Positions 51,499 to 60,721 of a stretch of DNA of 64,000 bases are shown here, piece after piece. The translations under genes and the position numbers were made by a program. Origin of the DNA: Pusillimonas sp044464525 (GTDB taxonomy: Bacteria; Pseudomonadota; Gammaproteobacteria; Burkholderiales; Burkholderiaceae_B); contig NZ_JBIQLE010000008.1 in assembly GCF_044464525.1 (NCBI RefSeq), forward strand, positions 72,514-136,513. The letters are read 5' to 3'. The notes beneath the pieces were generated by a model. It saw only the letters and a list, made by a program, of their open reading frames with translations, did not search any database and had not been told where the DNA came from. Each line of letters opens with the position of its first letter. Position 1 is the first letter of the stretch.

Positions 51499-51537
51499 AA
51501 AAAACCCGCATGAACCTAATGTTCTGCGGGTTTTTTA
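51499..51537 (+). terminator. Terminator after tRNA-Leu(GAG)
   Basis: AAAACCCGCA and TGCGGGTTTT form the stem around an approximately 15-nt loop, ending in a TTTTTT run at 51531-51536. It lies about 40 bp after the tRNA. Confidence 0.85.
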
Positions 51538-51573
51538 ACGTTCTGCGGTTTTCGGCTCTTTTCTATAATCAGA

Positions 51574-51632
51574 GGAAGGGCACGCATCAAACAGGACCTT
51601 CCCCATGATCGGGGAAGGGCACTCATCAAACA
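51574..51632. repeat. Direct repeat with an internal inverted repeat
   Basis: GGAAGGGCAC(G/T)CATCAAACA occurs at 51574-51593 and 51613-51632 with one mismatch, 39 bp apart. Between and overlapping them CCTTCCCC (51597-51604) pairs with GGGGAAGG (51611-51618). It lies in the 262-bp gap between the tRNA and the LysR gene and has no gene. Confidence 0.75.
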
Positions 51633-51721
51633 CGGTGCATGACACCGTTTCTATGCACACCCGGCATGGAAACCGTTTACAAGAACTGCCGCCGGCGTCG
51701 CCGGGGCTTTGCCTTGCCCGG

Positions 51722-52738
51722 TTAAAAAACCGCCTCTTCGGTTTCCTGGACTTCGATCTGTTTGCGTGTTTTTGCTTGCGTATTTTTTGCGCCGGCAAAA
51801 TTGCATTCTGTGTCGTAGACCTGATGTTTGCAGCCGCTTAGCAGCGGACACTTCTGGAACAGCTCGCTAACCCAATCGACAAAAACTCGCACCTTGGGGG
51901 ACAGGTGGCGGTTGTGCAGATACACCACTGAAATTGGAAGCGGTGGAGGAGTCCATTGAGACAGCACTTCTACAAGCTCGCCTGAATCCAGCAAGGGTGC
52001 TACCAGATAGCGTGGCACCTGAATTAGCCCGATACCCTGCATACCGCATTTCACATAGGCCTCGCCATCGTTGACCGACACCGTGCCGTTTACCTGAACG
52101 TCGTGTCGCTTGCCGTCGACCATGAATGACCAATCGATGATGCGCCCCGTACGGCTCGAAAAATAGTGCACTGCGCGATGCTGTTTGAGCTCGGCGATGG
52201 TTTTCGGTTCGCCGTACCGTTCGAGATACGAAGGAGCGGCGCAGGTGATGCCTGAGAATGTGCCGATGCGGCGTGCGACCAGACTGGAGTCTTCGAGTTC
52301 ACCGACTCGAATCGCGCAGTCTACAGCTTCGCGTACCAGATCGACGGGGCGGTCGCTCATGCCGATAGCCAGTTCGATGTCTGGGTAGCGCGAATGAAAA
52401 TCGCACAGCGCAGGCATGAGTATCCTTCGGCCGATGGACGGCGACATCTCAAGGCGCAGACGCCCGCTTGGTAGCTGGTTTTCCTGGCGAAAGGATGATT
52501 CGAGATTTTCGAGCTCGGCAAGAAGCTGCTTGCACCGCTCGTAATAGGAAGCGCCGTCCGGCGTCATGCTAAGGCGGCGCGTCGTGCGATTAAGCAATCT
52601 TACCTTGAGGCTTCGTTCCAGCTTCTGGATTGTGGTGCTGACGGTGGAGCGGGGCAATCCCAGGCTATCAGCCGCCAGCGAAAAACTGTCGGCCTCCACG
52701 ACCCGGGTGAATATCTGCATTGCCTGGAAGCGGTCCAT
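51722..52738 (-). CDS. LysR-family transcriptional regulator
   Basis: 338 residues from ATG 52738 (MDRFQAMQIFTRVVEADSFS); the frame is open 40 codons further upstream, but this is the usual LysR start. The N-terminal winged helix-turn-helix (LGLPRSTVSTTIQKLERSLK) is followed by a substrate-binding domain. The end has a tail of about 45 residues (CKHQVYDTECNFAGA...) rich in Lys, Gln and Glu that is longer than typical LysR proteins. Divergent from the RND operon across a 213-bp AT-rich gap, so it probably regulates that operon; the inducer is unknown. Confidence 0.9.
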   Translation of the reverse strand: MDRFQAMQIFTRVVEADSFSLAADSLGLPRSTVSTTIQKLERSLKVRLLNRTTRRLSMTPDGASYYERCKQLLAELENLESSFRQENQLPSGRLRLEMSPSIGRRILMPALCDFHSRYPDIELAIGMSDRPVDLVREAVDCAIRVGELEDSSLVARRIGTFSGITCAAPSYLERYGEPKTIAELKQHRAVHYFSSRTGRIIDWSFMVDGKRHDVQVNGTVSVNDGEAYVKCGMQGIGLIQVPRYLVAPLLDSGELVEVLSQWTPPPLPISVVYLHNRHLSPKVRVFVDWVSELFQKCPLLSGCKHQVYDTECNFAGAKNTQAKTRKQIEVQETEEAVF

Positions 52739-52951
52739 GAGCTTCTCCAATTGTTCGCTGTGTGTGAATAGTATTGCCGAATAAAAGCTATTTAACTGGG
52801 CCTGCAAAAAATTAATAATACACCTAATCGTTCTGCATGACGATGGGTCAGGCGGCAATCAGCAGCTATCCAGCTCACCGCTTAGCTGTCGCGACGCACC
52901 AGGTTAAACGTCAGCACGCCATGCGAAAACCACTTTTATAAAGAATCTCCC
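52739..52951. promoter_or_regulatory. Divergent promoter region, LysR / RND operon
   Basis: 213 bp between the two start codons, AT-rich around 52770-52830 (ATAAAAGCTATTTAACTGG, AAAAAATTAATAATACACC). A shared control region for the regulator and the efflux operon is expected. I could not identify a convincing T-N11-A LysR box by eye. Confidence 0.45.
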
Positions 52952-54163
52952 ATGTCACTTCTCAAGAAACGATACGCGCTCACTGCACTGTTAATCGTTG
53001 CTGCCGGCGCCATAGCGGCCACGGCCCACGTCCGTATCTCGGGCGCCGAAGCTGCCCTTTCGGAACCTCATGCCCAGGCTGCCGCGGTCGACGTTGCGCC
53101 GGTGCATGAACGACTTATTCACGAACTACGTGATTATTCGGGCCGTCTGGAAGCTGTTGATCACGTCGCGATCCGGCCGCAGGTTTCGGGCACGATCACA
53201 CGAGTGCATTTTGCCGACGGCGCCTTGGTCAAGGAGGGAGACGTTCTTTTCACCGTTGACCCCAGGCCCTATCAGGCCGCCGCGGCGCGCGCCCGGGCGG
53301 AGCTTGCAGCCGCTAAAGCGCGTGCAAGCTACACCAAGGCCGAGTTCGCTCGGGCCAAGCGCCTGTTGGCTCAAAATGCCATTGCTCGCAAGGACTTCGA
53401 AGAGAATCGTAATGCGGCGGGCGTGGCCGAGGCGGAACAACAAGCTGCTGAAGCCGCCTTGGCCTCGGCCGAGCTTGACCTGGAGCATACGCAAATTACC
53501 GCGCCCGTCTCGGGACGAGTGTCGCGCGCCGAGGTTACCGAGGGCAACTTCGTTGTGGCCGGCACCGGGTCTCAGCCCCTTACGACGCTGGTGTCCGTAG
53601 ACAAGATGTACGCATCGTTCGAGGTGGATGAACAAAGTTTTTTAACATTCGTCCTGCCTTCCCGGCTGTCAGGCAGCGCGCCCGCGTCGGTGTCGATGGG
53701 CTTGATCAATGAGCAGGGCTTTCCGCGTCCGGGCAGGGTGGCGTCCGTGGATAACCGTCTGGATGCCGCCTCCGGCACCATCCGGTTGAGGGCGGTGTTC
53801 GACAACGCCGACGGCATGCTGGTGCCTGGTTTATATGCGCGTATCCGCCTATCCAGCGGCGCCGAGCGCAACGCCGTGATGGTGCGGGAAACAGCCGTCG
53901 GCACAGACCAGGACAAGCGTTTTGTGCTTGTGGTGGACGATGACGAACGCACGGCGTATCGCGAAGTGAAGCTGGGTGCGCTTCAAGAAGGCATGCGCGT
54001 AGTTGAAGAAGGCCTGCAAGCGGGGGAACGCGTCGTCGTCAACGGTATTCAACATGTGCGGCCCGGCGATCCAGTTATCGCTCATTCGGTGGAGCCCGCA
54101 GAGCCACGGCTTGCCGACTTAGGCGGCGCCCCGATTCCCGCTGCTTCCAAGAACGCGTCTTGA
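52952..54163 (+). CDS. RND efflux periplasmic adaptor (MexE/AcrA-like)
   Basis: 403 residues joining the inner-membrane pump to the outer-membrane channel. N-terminal hydrophobic segment (ALTALLIVAAGAIAATAHV), lipoyl halves (IRPQVSGTITRVHFADGALV and ITAPVSGRVSRAEVTEGNFV), an alpha-hairpin between them, then the beta-barrel and membrane-proximal domains (RVASVDNRLDAASGTIRLRA). Closest in text to MexE/OqxA-type adaptors. ATG 52952 follows AAAGAATCTCCC, a modest ribosome site. The pump gene starts 13 bp after it. Confidence 0.92.
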   Translation: MSLLKKRYALTALLIVAAGAIAATAHVRISGAEAALSEPHAQAAAVDVAPVHERLIHELRDYSGRLEAVDHVAIRPQVSGTITRVHFADGALVKEGDVLFTVDPRPYQAAAARARAELAAAKARASYTKAEFARAKRLLAQNAIARKDFEENRNAAGVAEAEQQAAEAALASAELDLEHTQITAPVSGRVSRAEVTEGNFVVAGTGSQPLTTLVSVDKMYASFEVDEQSFLTFVLPSRLSGSAPASVSMGLINEQGFPRPGRVASVDNRLDAASGTIRLRAVFDNADGMLVPGLYARIRLSSGAERNAVMVRETAVGTDQDKRFVLVVDDDERTAYREVKLGALQEGMRVVEEGLQAGERVVVNGIQHVRPGDPVIAHSVEPAEPRLADLGGAPIPAASKNAS

Positions 54164-54176
54164 ACCGCCCCCAGCC

Positions 54177-57100
54177 ATGAATATCTCCAAGTTCTTCATT
54201 GATCGCCCGATTTTCGCCGGCGTCCTGTCTGTCTTGATCCTGCTTGCCGGCAGCGTGGCGGTCTTCCAGTTGCCCATTTCTGAATACCCAGAGGTCGTAC
54301 CGCCGTCTGTGGTGGTTCGCGCGCAGTATCCGGGCGCCAACCCGAAAGTCGTTGCCCAGACGGTGGCCGCGCCGTTGGAAGAGTCGATCAATGGTGTCGA
54401 GAACATGCTGTACATGCAATCGCAGGCCAACAGCGACGGAAACATTGCCATCACCGTAAGTTTTCAGCTTGGCACCGACCCTGACAAGGCACAGCAACTC
54501 GTTCAGAACCGCGTGTCGCAAGCACTGCCGCGCTTGCCCGAAGAGGTACAGCGTTTGGGCGTGAACACGATGAAGTCGTCGCCTACGCTGACCATGGTGG
54601 TGCACCTGATTTCGCCCGACCAACGTTATGACACCACCTATCTGCGCAATTACGCTGTTCTGAACGTGAAGGACCGGCTCGCGCGCATCGAGGGGGTGGG
54701 TGAAGTGCAGATCTGGGGAGCCGGCGATTACTCCATGCGCATCTGGCTGGATCCCAGCAAGATGGCTCAGCGGAATCTGACCGCAGCCGAGGCTGTCGCG
54801 GCGATTCGCGAGCAGAATGTACAGGTGGCGGCCGGCATCATCGGAGCCTCGCCATCCGCGGCCGACGTGCCATTGCAGCTTTCCATCAACGCACAGGGCC
54901 GTCTGCAAACGGAAGAAGAGTTCGGCGACATTATTCTGAAAGCTTCGGATGATGGGGCGATCACCCGTCTGTCGGATGTGGCTCGAATCGAGCTTGGCGC
55001 TTCGCAATACGGCCTGCGTTCTCTTCTGGACAATCAACCCGCCGTGGGCATCGGCATCATGGAAGCGCCCGGAGCCAACTCGCTGGCTATCTCAGACGCG
55101 GTGCGGGCCGCCATGCAGGAGCTTTCGGCTGATTTCCCCTCATCGCTGGAAAGCCGGATCATGTACGACCCGACCCAGTTTGTGCGCTCAAGCATCCATG
55201 CAGTCATCATGACGCTGCTTGAGGCCGTGGCGCTGGTCGTGCTGGTGGTCATCGTTTTCCTTCAGACGTGGCGCGCGTCCGTCATTCCCCTATTGGCTGT
55301 TCCCGTCTCCATCATCGGCACGTTCGCGTTCCTGCTTTTGATGGGTTATACGATCAACGCCTTATCGCTTTTTGGTCTTGTCCTGGCCATCGGTATCGTG
55401 GTCGACGACGCCATCGTGGTGGTCGAGAACGTGGAGCGCAATATTGCCGAAGGCTTGCCGCCCCGCGAGGCCACGTATCGGGCCATGCGCGAAGTCAGCG
55501 GGCCCATCATCGCCATCGCGCTCACCCTGGTCGCAGTATTTGTGCCGCTGGCGTTCATGACCGGCTTGAGCGGCCAGTTCTTCAAGCAATTCGCCGTCAC
55601 GATCGCGATCTCAACCGTGATATCGGCTGTGAACTCGCTGACCTTGTCTCCCGCCCTGGCGGCGCTGCTGCTGAAGGACCATGACGCAAAGCCCGACGGG
55701 CTGACCCGCTTCATCAACCGCTGGTTCGGCGGCTTCTTTCGGGCGTTCAATCGCTTTTTCGGAAGGTCTTCCGATAGCTATGCCAGGGGCGTGACGGGGG
55801 TCGTCGGACGCAAGGCTTCCACGATGGGCGTGTATCTGGTGCTGCTGGGCTTGACCGCAGGCATTTCCTACATCGTGCCCGGCGGGTTCATACCAGCGCA
55901 GGACAAGCAATATCTGATCAGCTTTGCCCAGCTTCCCAGCGGCGCCTCACTGGACAGGACAGAGCAGGTGATTCAAAGAATGTCCGACATTGCCTTGCGG
56001 CAGCCGGGCGTGGAAAGCACCATCGCCTTTCCGGGCTTGTCGATCAACGGCTTTACCAACAGTTCGAGCGCCGGCATTGTTTTCGTCGTGCTGGACGCAT
56101 TCGACAAGCGCAAGCAAGATTCCCTGTCCGCCGCCAACATCGCCGGTGAGCTGGGCAAGGCATACGCCGGTATCAAGGACTCTTACATTGCGGTGTTTCC
56201 GCCGCCGCCCATCCTGGGCCTGGGTACCGTGGGCGGGTTCAAGCTGCAGCTGGAAGATCGAGCCGCGCTGGGATACGAAGAATTGGACGCGGTGACGAAG
56301 CAGCTTCTTGCCAAAGCTGCTGAAGCACCTGAACTGGGTCCGGCGTTTTCCAGTTACCAGATCAACGTACCGCAGTTGGATGTCGACCTGGACCGGGTTC
56401 GCGCCAAGCAGTTGGGCATACCGGTGGATGATGTTTTTGAAACCATGCAGATCTATTTGGGTTCACTGTATGTGAACGACTTCAATCGCTTTGGTCGCGT
56501 ATATCAGGTGCGTGCCCAGGCGGATGCCCCCTATCGTTCGCAACCGGAAGACATACTGCAGCTGAAGACCCGCAGTGGAAGCGGACAAATGGTGCCGTTG
56601 TCGTCCGTTGCCAAGGTGACACCCAGCTTCGGACCGGAGATGGTGGTGCGCTATAACGGCTACACCGCCGCCGACATCAACAGTGGGCCGGCGCCGGGCT
56701 ACTCCAGTGATCAGGCTCAAGCGGCCGCTGAGCGCATCGCCCACGACGTCTTGCCACGAGGCGTGAAGTTCGAATGGACGGACCTGACCTATCAGCAAAT
56801 TCTGGCAGGCAATGCGGGGGTGTGGATTTTCCCGATCAGTGTGTTGCTGGTGTTTCTGGTATTGGCCGCCTTGTACGAGAGCCTGATCCTGCCGCTGGCT
56901 GTGATTCTGATCGTGCCGATGAGTATGCTGGCGGCCCTGGCGGGCGTATGGCTCACGGGCGGAGATAACAACATCTTCACGCAGATCGGCTTGATGGTGC
57001 TGGTGGGCCTGGCATGCAAGAACGCCATTCTTATCGTCGAGTTCGCTCGTGATCTGGAGCTGCAGGGTGTGGGAACGGTGCGTGCGGCCATCGAGGCCAG

Positions 57101-57356
57101 CCGCTTGCGCCTGCGGCCCATCCTTATGACGTCAATTGCCTTCATCATGGGCGTCGTGCCGCTTGTGCTGTCAAGCGGGGCCGGCTCCGAAATGCGCCAT
57201 GCCATGGGCATTGCCGTGTTCTTCGGCATGCTCGGGGTCACCTTGTTCGGACTTTTCCTCACACCCGTATTTTATGTGGGGCTGCGCTTGCTGGTTCCGC
57301 GCCCCTTACGCTCCAGTACTGGCCAGGACACCGCCGTGCTGCCTGCAAGCGAATAA
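54177..57356 (+). CDS. RND efflux pump, HAE1 family (MexF/OqxB-like)
   Basis: 1059-residue proton-driven trimeric exporter of hydrophobic compounds. The start MNISKFFIDRPIFAGVLSVL is the standard RND opening. LPISEYPEVVPPSVVVRAQY and TMVVHLISPDQRYD match MexF-type pumps well. The proton-relay region in the fourth helix (GIVVDDAIVVVENVERN, with the Asp pair at about 410) is intact, and the GLACKNAILIVEFA helix near residue 950 holds the usual Lys. Twelve membrane helices and two large periplasmic loops are seen. Substrates cannot be predicted with confidence. Confidence 0.93.
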   Translation: MNISKFFIDRPIFAGVLSVLILLAGSVAVFQLPISEYPEVVPPSVVVRAQYPGANPKVVAQTVAAPLEESINGVENMLYMQSQANSDGNIAITVSFQLGTDPDKAQQLVQNRVSQALPRLPEEVQRLGVNTMKSSPTLTMVVHLISPDQRYDTTYLRNYAVLNVKDRLARIEGVGEVQIWGAGDYSMRIWLDPSKMAQRNLTAAEAVAAIREQNVQVAAGIIGASPSAADVPLQLSINAQGRLQTEEEFGDIILKASDDGAITRLSDVARIELGASQYGLRSLLDNQPAVGIGIMEAPGANSLAISDAVRAAMQELSADFPSSLESRIMYDPTQFVRSSIHAVIMTLLEAVALVVLVVIVFLQTWRASVIPLLAVPVSIIGTFAFLLLMGYTINALSLFGLVLAIGIVVDDAIVVVENVERNIAEGLPPREATYRAMREVSGPIIAIALTLVAVFVPLAFMTGLSGQFFKQFAVTIAISTVISAVNSLTLSPALAALLLKDHDAKPDGLTRFINRWFGGFFRAFNRFFGRSSDSYARGVTGVVGRKASTMGVYLVLLGLTAGISYIVPGGFIPAQDKQYLISFAQLPSGASLDRTEQVIQRMSDIALRQPGVESTIAFPGLSINGFTNSSSAGIVFVVLDAFDKRKQDSLSAANIAGELGKAYAGIKDSYIAVFPPPPILGLGTVGGFKLQLEDRAALGYEELDAVTKQLLAKAAEAPELGPAFSSYQINVPQLDVDLDRVRAKQLGIPVDDVFETMQIYLGSLYVNDFNRFGRVYQVRAQADAPYRSQPEDILQLKTRSGSGQMVPLSSVAKVTPSFGPEMVVRYNGYTAADINSGPAPGYSSDQAQAAAERIAHDVLPRGVKFEWTDLTYQQILAGNAGVWIFPISVLLVFLVLAALYESLILPLAVILIVPMSMLAALAGVWLTGGDNNIFTQIGLMVLVGLACKNAILIVEFARDLELQGVGTVRAAIEASRLRLRPILMTSIAFIMGVVPLVLSSGAGSEMRHAMGIAVFFGMLGVTLFGLFLTPVFYVGLRLLVPRPLRSSTGQDTAVLPASE

Positions 57357-57367
57357 CGAGATACGTC

Positions 57368-58822
57368 ATGCATAAGCATTTACATTTTTCTCTTCCCACC
57401 ATGTTCATCGCCTTGCTGCTGGCGGGCTGCGCGGTTGGCCCCGATTATCAAAGGGCCAAGGTGCATGTGCCCCAGCACTTCAAGGAAGCAACCCTGTCGC
57501 CCGAGGCCGCCAAAAAGTGGCGGGCCGCCCAGCCCGGAGATGCGCTGTCGCGCGGCCGCTGGTGGCGTATCTTCAACGACACGACCTTGGATGGGCTGCA
57601 AGAAGAGGCCGCGCTGGCGAATCAAGACCTGAAGGCTGCCGCGGCGCGGGTCCGGCAGGCCAGGGCGCTACGCCATACGGCTCAGGCTGATCGCTTCCCC
57701 ACCCTCGACGGAGGCTTGGGCCCCAGTCGGCAGCGCCGATCTGGCGCCGCGCAAGGCTTGGCGGATGACGCGCCAGCGTCTACGGAAACCCTCTGGCGTG
57801 CCCAACTGGGCGCCTCTTACGAAGCCGACCTTTTTGGGCGAATAGCTTTTGAAGTAAGCGCCGCCACCGCCGACACCCAGCAAAGTGAAGCGCTGTTCGA
57901 ATCGCTGAAGTTGGCGTTGCATGCCGATGTGGCGCAAACTTATTTCACCATCCGCCGGCTGGATGCCGAATCGGCCCTTTACCAACGGACCGTTGCTCTG
58001 CGCAGCGAAACACTGGCCTTGGTCGAGCAGCGGCATCAAGCCGGAGCCATCGGCGAGCTGGACGTCGCTCGAAGCCGAACCGCGTTGGCCTCGGCCAAGT
58101 CAGAGGCGCTGGCCATTCAACGAGAGCGCGCCATCGCCGAGCATTCCCTTGCCACATTGCTTGGCAAGACCCCCGCCGATTTTTCGCTGGGCGCCAACCC
58201 GCTTGATCGTTACCCGGTGGATATCCCCGCCGGGCTGCCGTCTTCCTTGCTGGAGCGCCGGCCCGATATTGCCGCTGCCGAGCGTGCCATGGCGGCGGCG
58301 AACGCGCGTATCGGAGCCGCGCAGGCAGCGTACTTTCCGCGACTGACACTCACTGGCGCCCTGGGTTATGAATCTTCCGAGCTGGGTAATTTACTGCAGT
58401 GGTCCAGCCGTACCTTCCTGCTCGGCCCACTGGTGGGCACTGTTTTGTCCTTGCCAATATTCGACGGCGGTCGTCGGGAGGCAGGCGTGGAACGTGCCCG
58501 TGCCCGGTACGAGGAAGACGTGGCCGCATATCGTCAAACTGTGCTGCAGGCTTTCAAGGAAGTGGAAGATGGCCTTTCCAGCCTACGCATCCTGGCAGAG
58601 CAAACCCAAATGCAAGACCTTGCGGTGGAGCAGGCTTCCAGAGCCGCCAAGCTTTCGCAAATTCAATATAAAGAGGGTTCGATCAGCTACCTCGACGTGC
58701 TGGACGCCGATCGAGAGGTTCTCGTGCAAAAAAGGCTGTCTGTCGAACTGGACGGGGTTAGGGCGATGGCCGCCGTGGCCCTGGTTCGTGCCATCGGCGG
58801 CGGTTGGGATAGTGACATCTGA
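57368..58822 (+). CDS. RND efflux outer-membrane factor, NodT/OprN-type lipoprotein
   Basis: 484 residues with a lipobox (LLLAGCAVGPDYQ), the GPDY sequence typical of this family. Two outer-membrane-efflux repeats follow (WWRIFNDTTLDGLQEEAALA, TYFTIRRLDAESALYQRTVA; PSSLLERRPDIAAAERAMAA; VLSLPIFDGGRREAGVERAR). It completes the three-gene pump operon, 11 bp after the RND gene. No clear terminator was found in the following 207 bp. Confidence 0.93.
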   Translation: MHKHLHFSLPTMFIALLLAGCAVGPDYQRAKVHVPQHFKEATLSPEAAKKWRAAQPGDALSRGRWWRIFNDTTLDGLQEEAALANQDLKAAAARVRQARALRHTAQADRFPTLDGGLGPSRQRRSGAAQGLADDAPASTETLWRAQLGASYEADLFGRIAFEVSAATADTQQSEALFESLKLALHADVAQTYFTIRRLDAESALYQRTVALRSETLALVEQRHQAGAIGELDVARSRTALASAKSEALAIQRERAIAEHSLATLLGKTPADFSLGANPLDRYPVDIPAGLPSSLLERRPDIAAAERAMAAANARIGAAQAAYFPRLTLTGALGYESSELGNLLQWSSRTFLLGPLVGTVLSLPIFDGGRREAGVERARARYEEDVAAYRQTVLQAFKEVEDGLSSLRILAEQTQMQDLAVEQASRAAKLSQIQYKEGSISYLDVLDADREVLVQKRLSVELDGVRAMAAVALVRAIGGGWDSDI

Positions 58823-59029
58823 AGAGACCACTTAATTCTTCGACTGGTGTAAAGTTGATGCACGTCATGGTTTTGATTGCCCTTGCAACAACCGCGCGAG
58901 CGGATCGTGACCGATGTCGTATTGATATATTTAGTTATTTATATACATAAATTGATACTATTGTTATTGTAGAGGCCTGGATTTCTGTGCTTAGATTTTA
59001 ATCGCCTGCTTCAGGCTTGGAACGCCGTC
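58823..59029. other. AT-rich gap before the EAL gene
   Basis: 207 bp with no gene. Very AT-rich at 58919-58972 (ATATATTTAGTTATTTATAT), the probable promoter of the EAL gene. No terminator-like hairpin for the pump operon was seen. Confidence 0.5.
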
Positions 59030-60610
59030 TTGCGAAAAGCTCATTACTGGCTGCTGCTGAAAGTTGCTGCATCACCCAACGCCTTTATCTACGGGGCGGG
59101 AATTCTGGTCGCCTCTACCCTGATACTCGCGTCGGTGGTTGCCACAGTATGGTTGGATCAAAGCAGGGTGGCGCAGCGGCATGCCGAGTCGATGCAAGTT
59201 TTCCAGGTGCTTTCCACCGAAAGCAACACGCTGCTTGCTCATCTTGTAGAGAGTCACGGAAGCGATTGCAGTCTTGAAGCGCTGATGCATTTCAATACGC
59301 ATATGCTGCAATCACGCTATATTCGCGAAATCGGCGTGTTGGACAACGAGCGGCGCTTGATCTGCACCACCTCGTTGGGGATATTGCCCATACCCATCAA
59401 AGATGGGCACCCGGTTTACACGAGCCGGTCGGGGGTAGAGCTGATAAACAACGTTCCGCTGGCAATGGCTGACACCGACTTTCTCGCCGTCATCATGCAG
59501 CGCCCGCCGTTCAATGTAGTGCTAAGCCGCTACGCGACCGGCGACATCTACTCCAGCGCCGACGTCGTGTGGCTGCGCGTTGCAGATGGCTTGGTTCCGC
59601 TCAACGTCTTTGGCTCCGAGGCCGTATTGTCCATGCGCGAGCGGGCCGCTGAGCAGACCAGGCCCCAGTTCACGCTGCAAGGGTTCAGCTACGAAGTGAT
59701 CACGGCAAGGCCGGAGCACGACCTGGTCCTGCAAACGCGGCGAAGCCTCGGCGCCATCTTCCAGGAAAGCGGCGCATTATTTGCCTGGTTGCTGGCAGCC
59801 TCATTGTTCATCGCGGCGTTGGTCGTGGGTACCGTCCGCCCCTACGTAATCAAGCTTACAGCGCTGCGCAATCGCATTGGCTTTCTGTGCGACGGGGCGC
59901 ATCTGACTCTGGCCTACCAGCCGATATTCGACTTGACCTCTTTGCGTCCGGTCGGCTGCGAGGTATTGACCAGACTCGAAGAGGGTTCTCGCTCTTGGAC
60001 GCCCAACACAGTGATACCGGCGATTCAGGAGGCCGGCCTGGAGTCGCAATTCGACCACGCTGTTAGCGCGAAGGCGATTCGCGAGCTGGGAGCGGGGCTG
60101 CCTCCCCTGGAGGGAGGGTTTTTCCTTGCCCTGAACTGCTTCCCGAAAAGCTTGCGCCCGTGCAAGCTGATACCGGTGCTAACGCAAGCACTGCAGGCGA
60201 CGGCCCGAAAAGATCTTCAGGTTTGCGTCGAGATCACCGAACATAGCCTTTCCAGCGAGCTGTTCACCGAGGTTCAACAACTGAAGGCTGAGGGTTTCCT
60301 GATCGCTGTGGACGACTTCGGCACTGGGTACTCAAACCTGAAGACCGTCACGGCCCTGTCGCCCGATATACTGAAAATTGATCGTTCTTTTGCCTTCGAG
60401 CTGGAAGACGCCACATTGCGTTCCAACCTCATTCCCGAGATAGTCAATATTGCCAAGGCGATTGGTGCTCTCACGGTAGCCGAGGGAATCGAAAAGCCCG
60501 AGCAAGCAAGCTTGCTTGCGGCCGCGGGTGTGAATTACGGGCAAGGTTATGCGTTGGCGCATCCTATGGAATTAAAAGAGTTTCTAGCCTTTGTGGCCAA
60601 ATACCATTGA
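59030..60610 (+). CDS. CSS-motif EAL-domain c-di-GMP phosphodiesterase
   Basis: 526 residues from a TTG codon (59030); no in-frame ATG lies upstream, and CTG or TTG codons further back keep the frame open, so the start is uncertain. A membrane helix (about 20-42) leads to a periplasmic CSS domain with the paired Cys (DCSLEA near 79, ICTTS near 111) whose disulfide is known to control activity in this family. A second helix (WLLAASLFIAALVVG, about 250) is followed by a cytoplasmic EAL domain. EAL motif variants are complete: ExLxR (CEVLTR), EITE, DDFGTGYS and KIDRSF, then EGIE and GQGYA. So it should hydrolyse c-di-GMP and oppose BcsA activation. Confidence 0.9.
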   Translation: MRKAHYWLLLKVAASPNAFIYGAGILVASTLILASVVATVWLDQSRVAQRHAESMQVFQVLSTESNTLLAHLVESHGSDCSLEALMHFNTHMLQSRYIREIGVLDNERRLICTTSLGILPIPIKDGHPVYTSRSGVELINNVPLAMADTDFLAVIMQRPPFNVVLSRYATGDIYSSADVVWLRVADGLVPLNVFGSEAVLSMRERAAEQTRPQFTLQGFSYEVITARPEHDLVLQTRRSLGAIFQESGALFAWLLAASLFIAALVVGTVRPYVIKLTALRNRIGFLCDGAHLTLAYQPIFDLTSLRPVGCEVLTRLEEGSRSWTPNTVIPAIQEAGLESQFDHAVSAKAIRELGAGLPPLEGGFFLALNCFPKSLRPCKLIPVLTQALQATARKDLQVCVEITEHSLSSELFTEVQQLKAEGFLIAVDDFGTGYSNLKTVTALSPDILKIDRSFAFELEDATLRSNLIPEIVNIAKAIGALTVAEGIEKPEQASLLAAAGVNYGQGYALAHPMELKEFLAFVAKYH

Positions 60611-60721
60611 GGGCGGCCTTAAACGCCTTCCGGTTTCCTCACCCTTGAAAATCGGCGTGCAAGGGCTTGAGCGGCGTGCTTTGTAAACAATGGTCAAGCC
60701 AGAACGAAACGTATAGACCTC

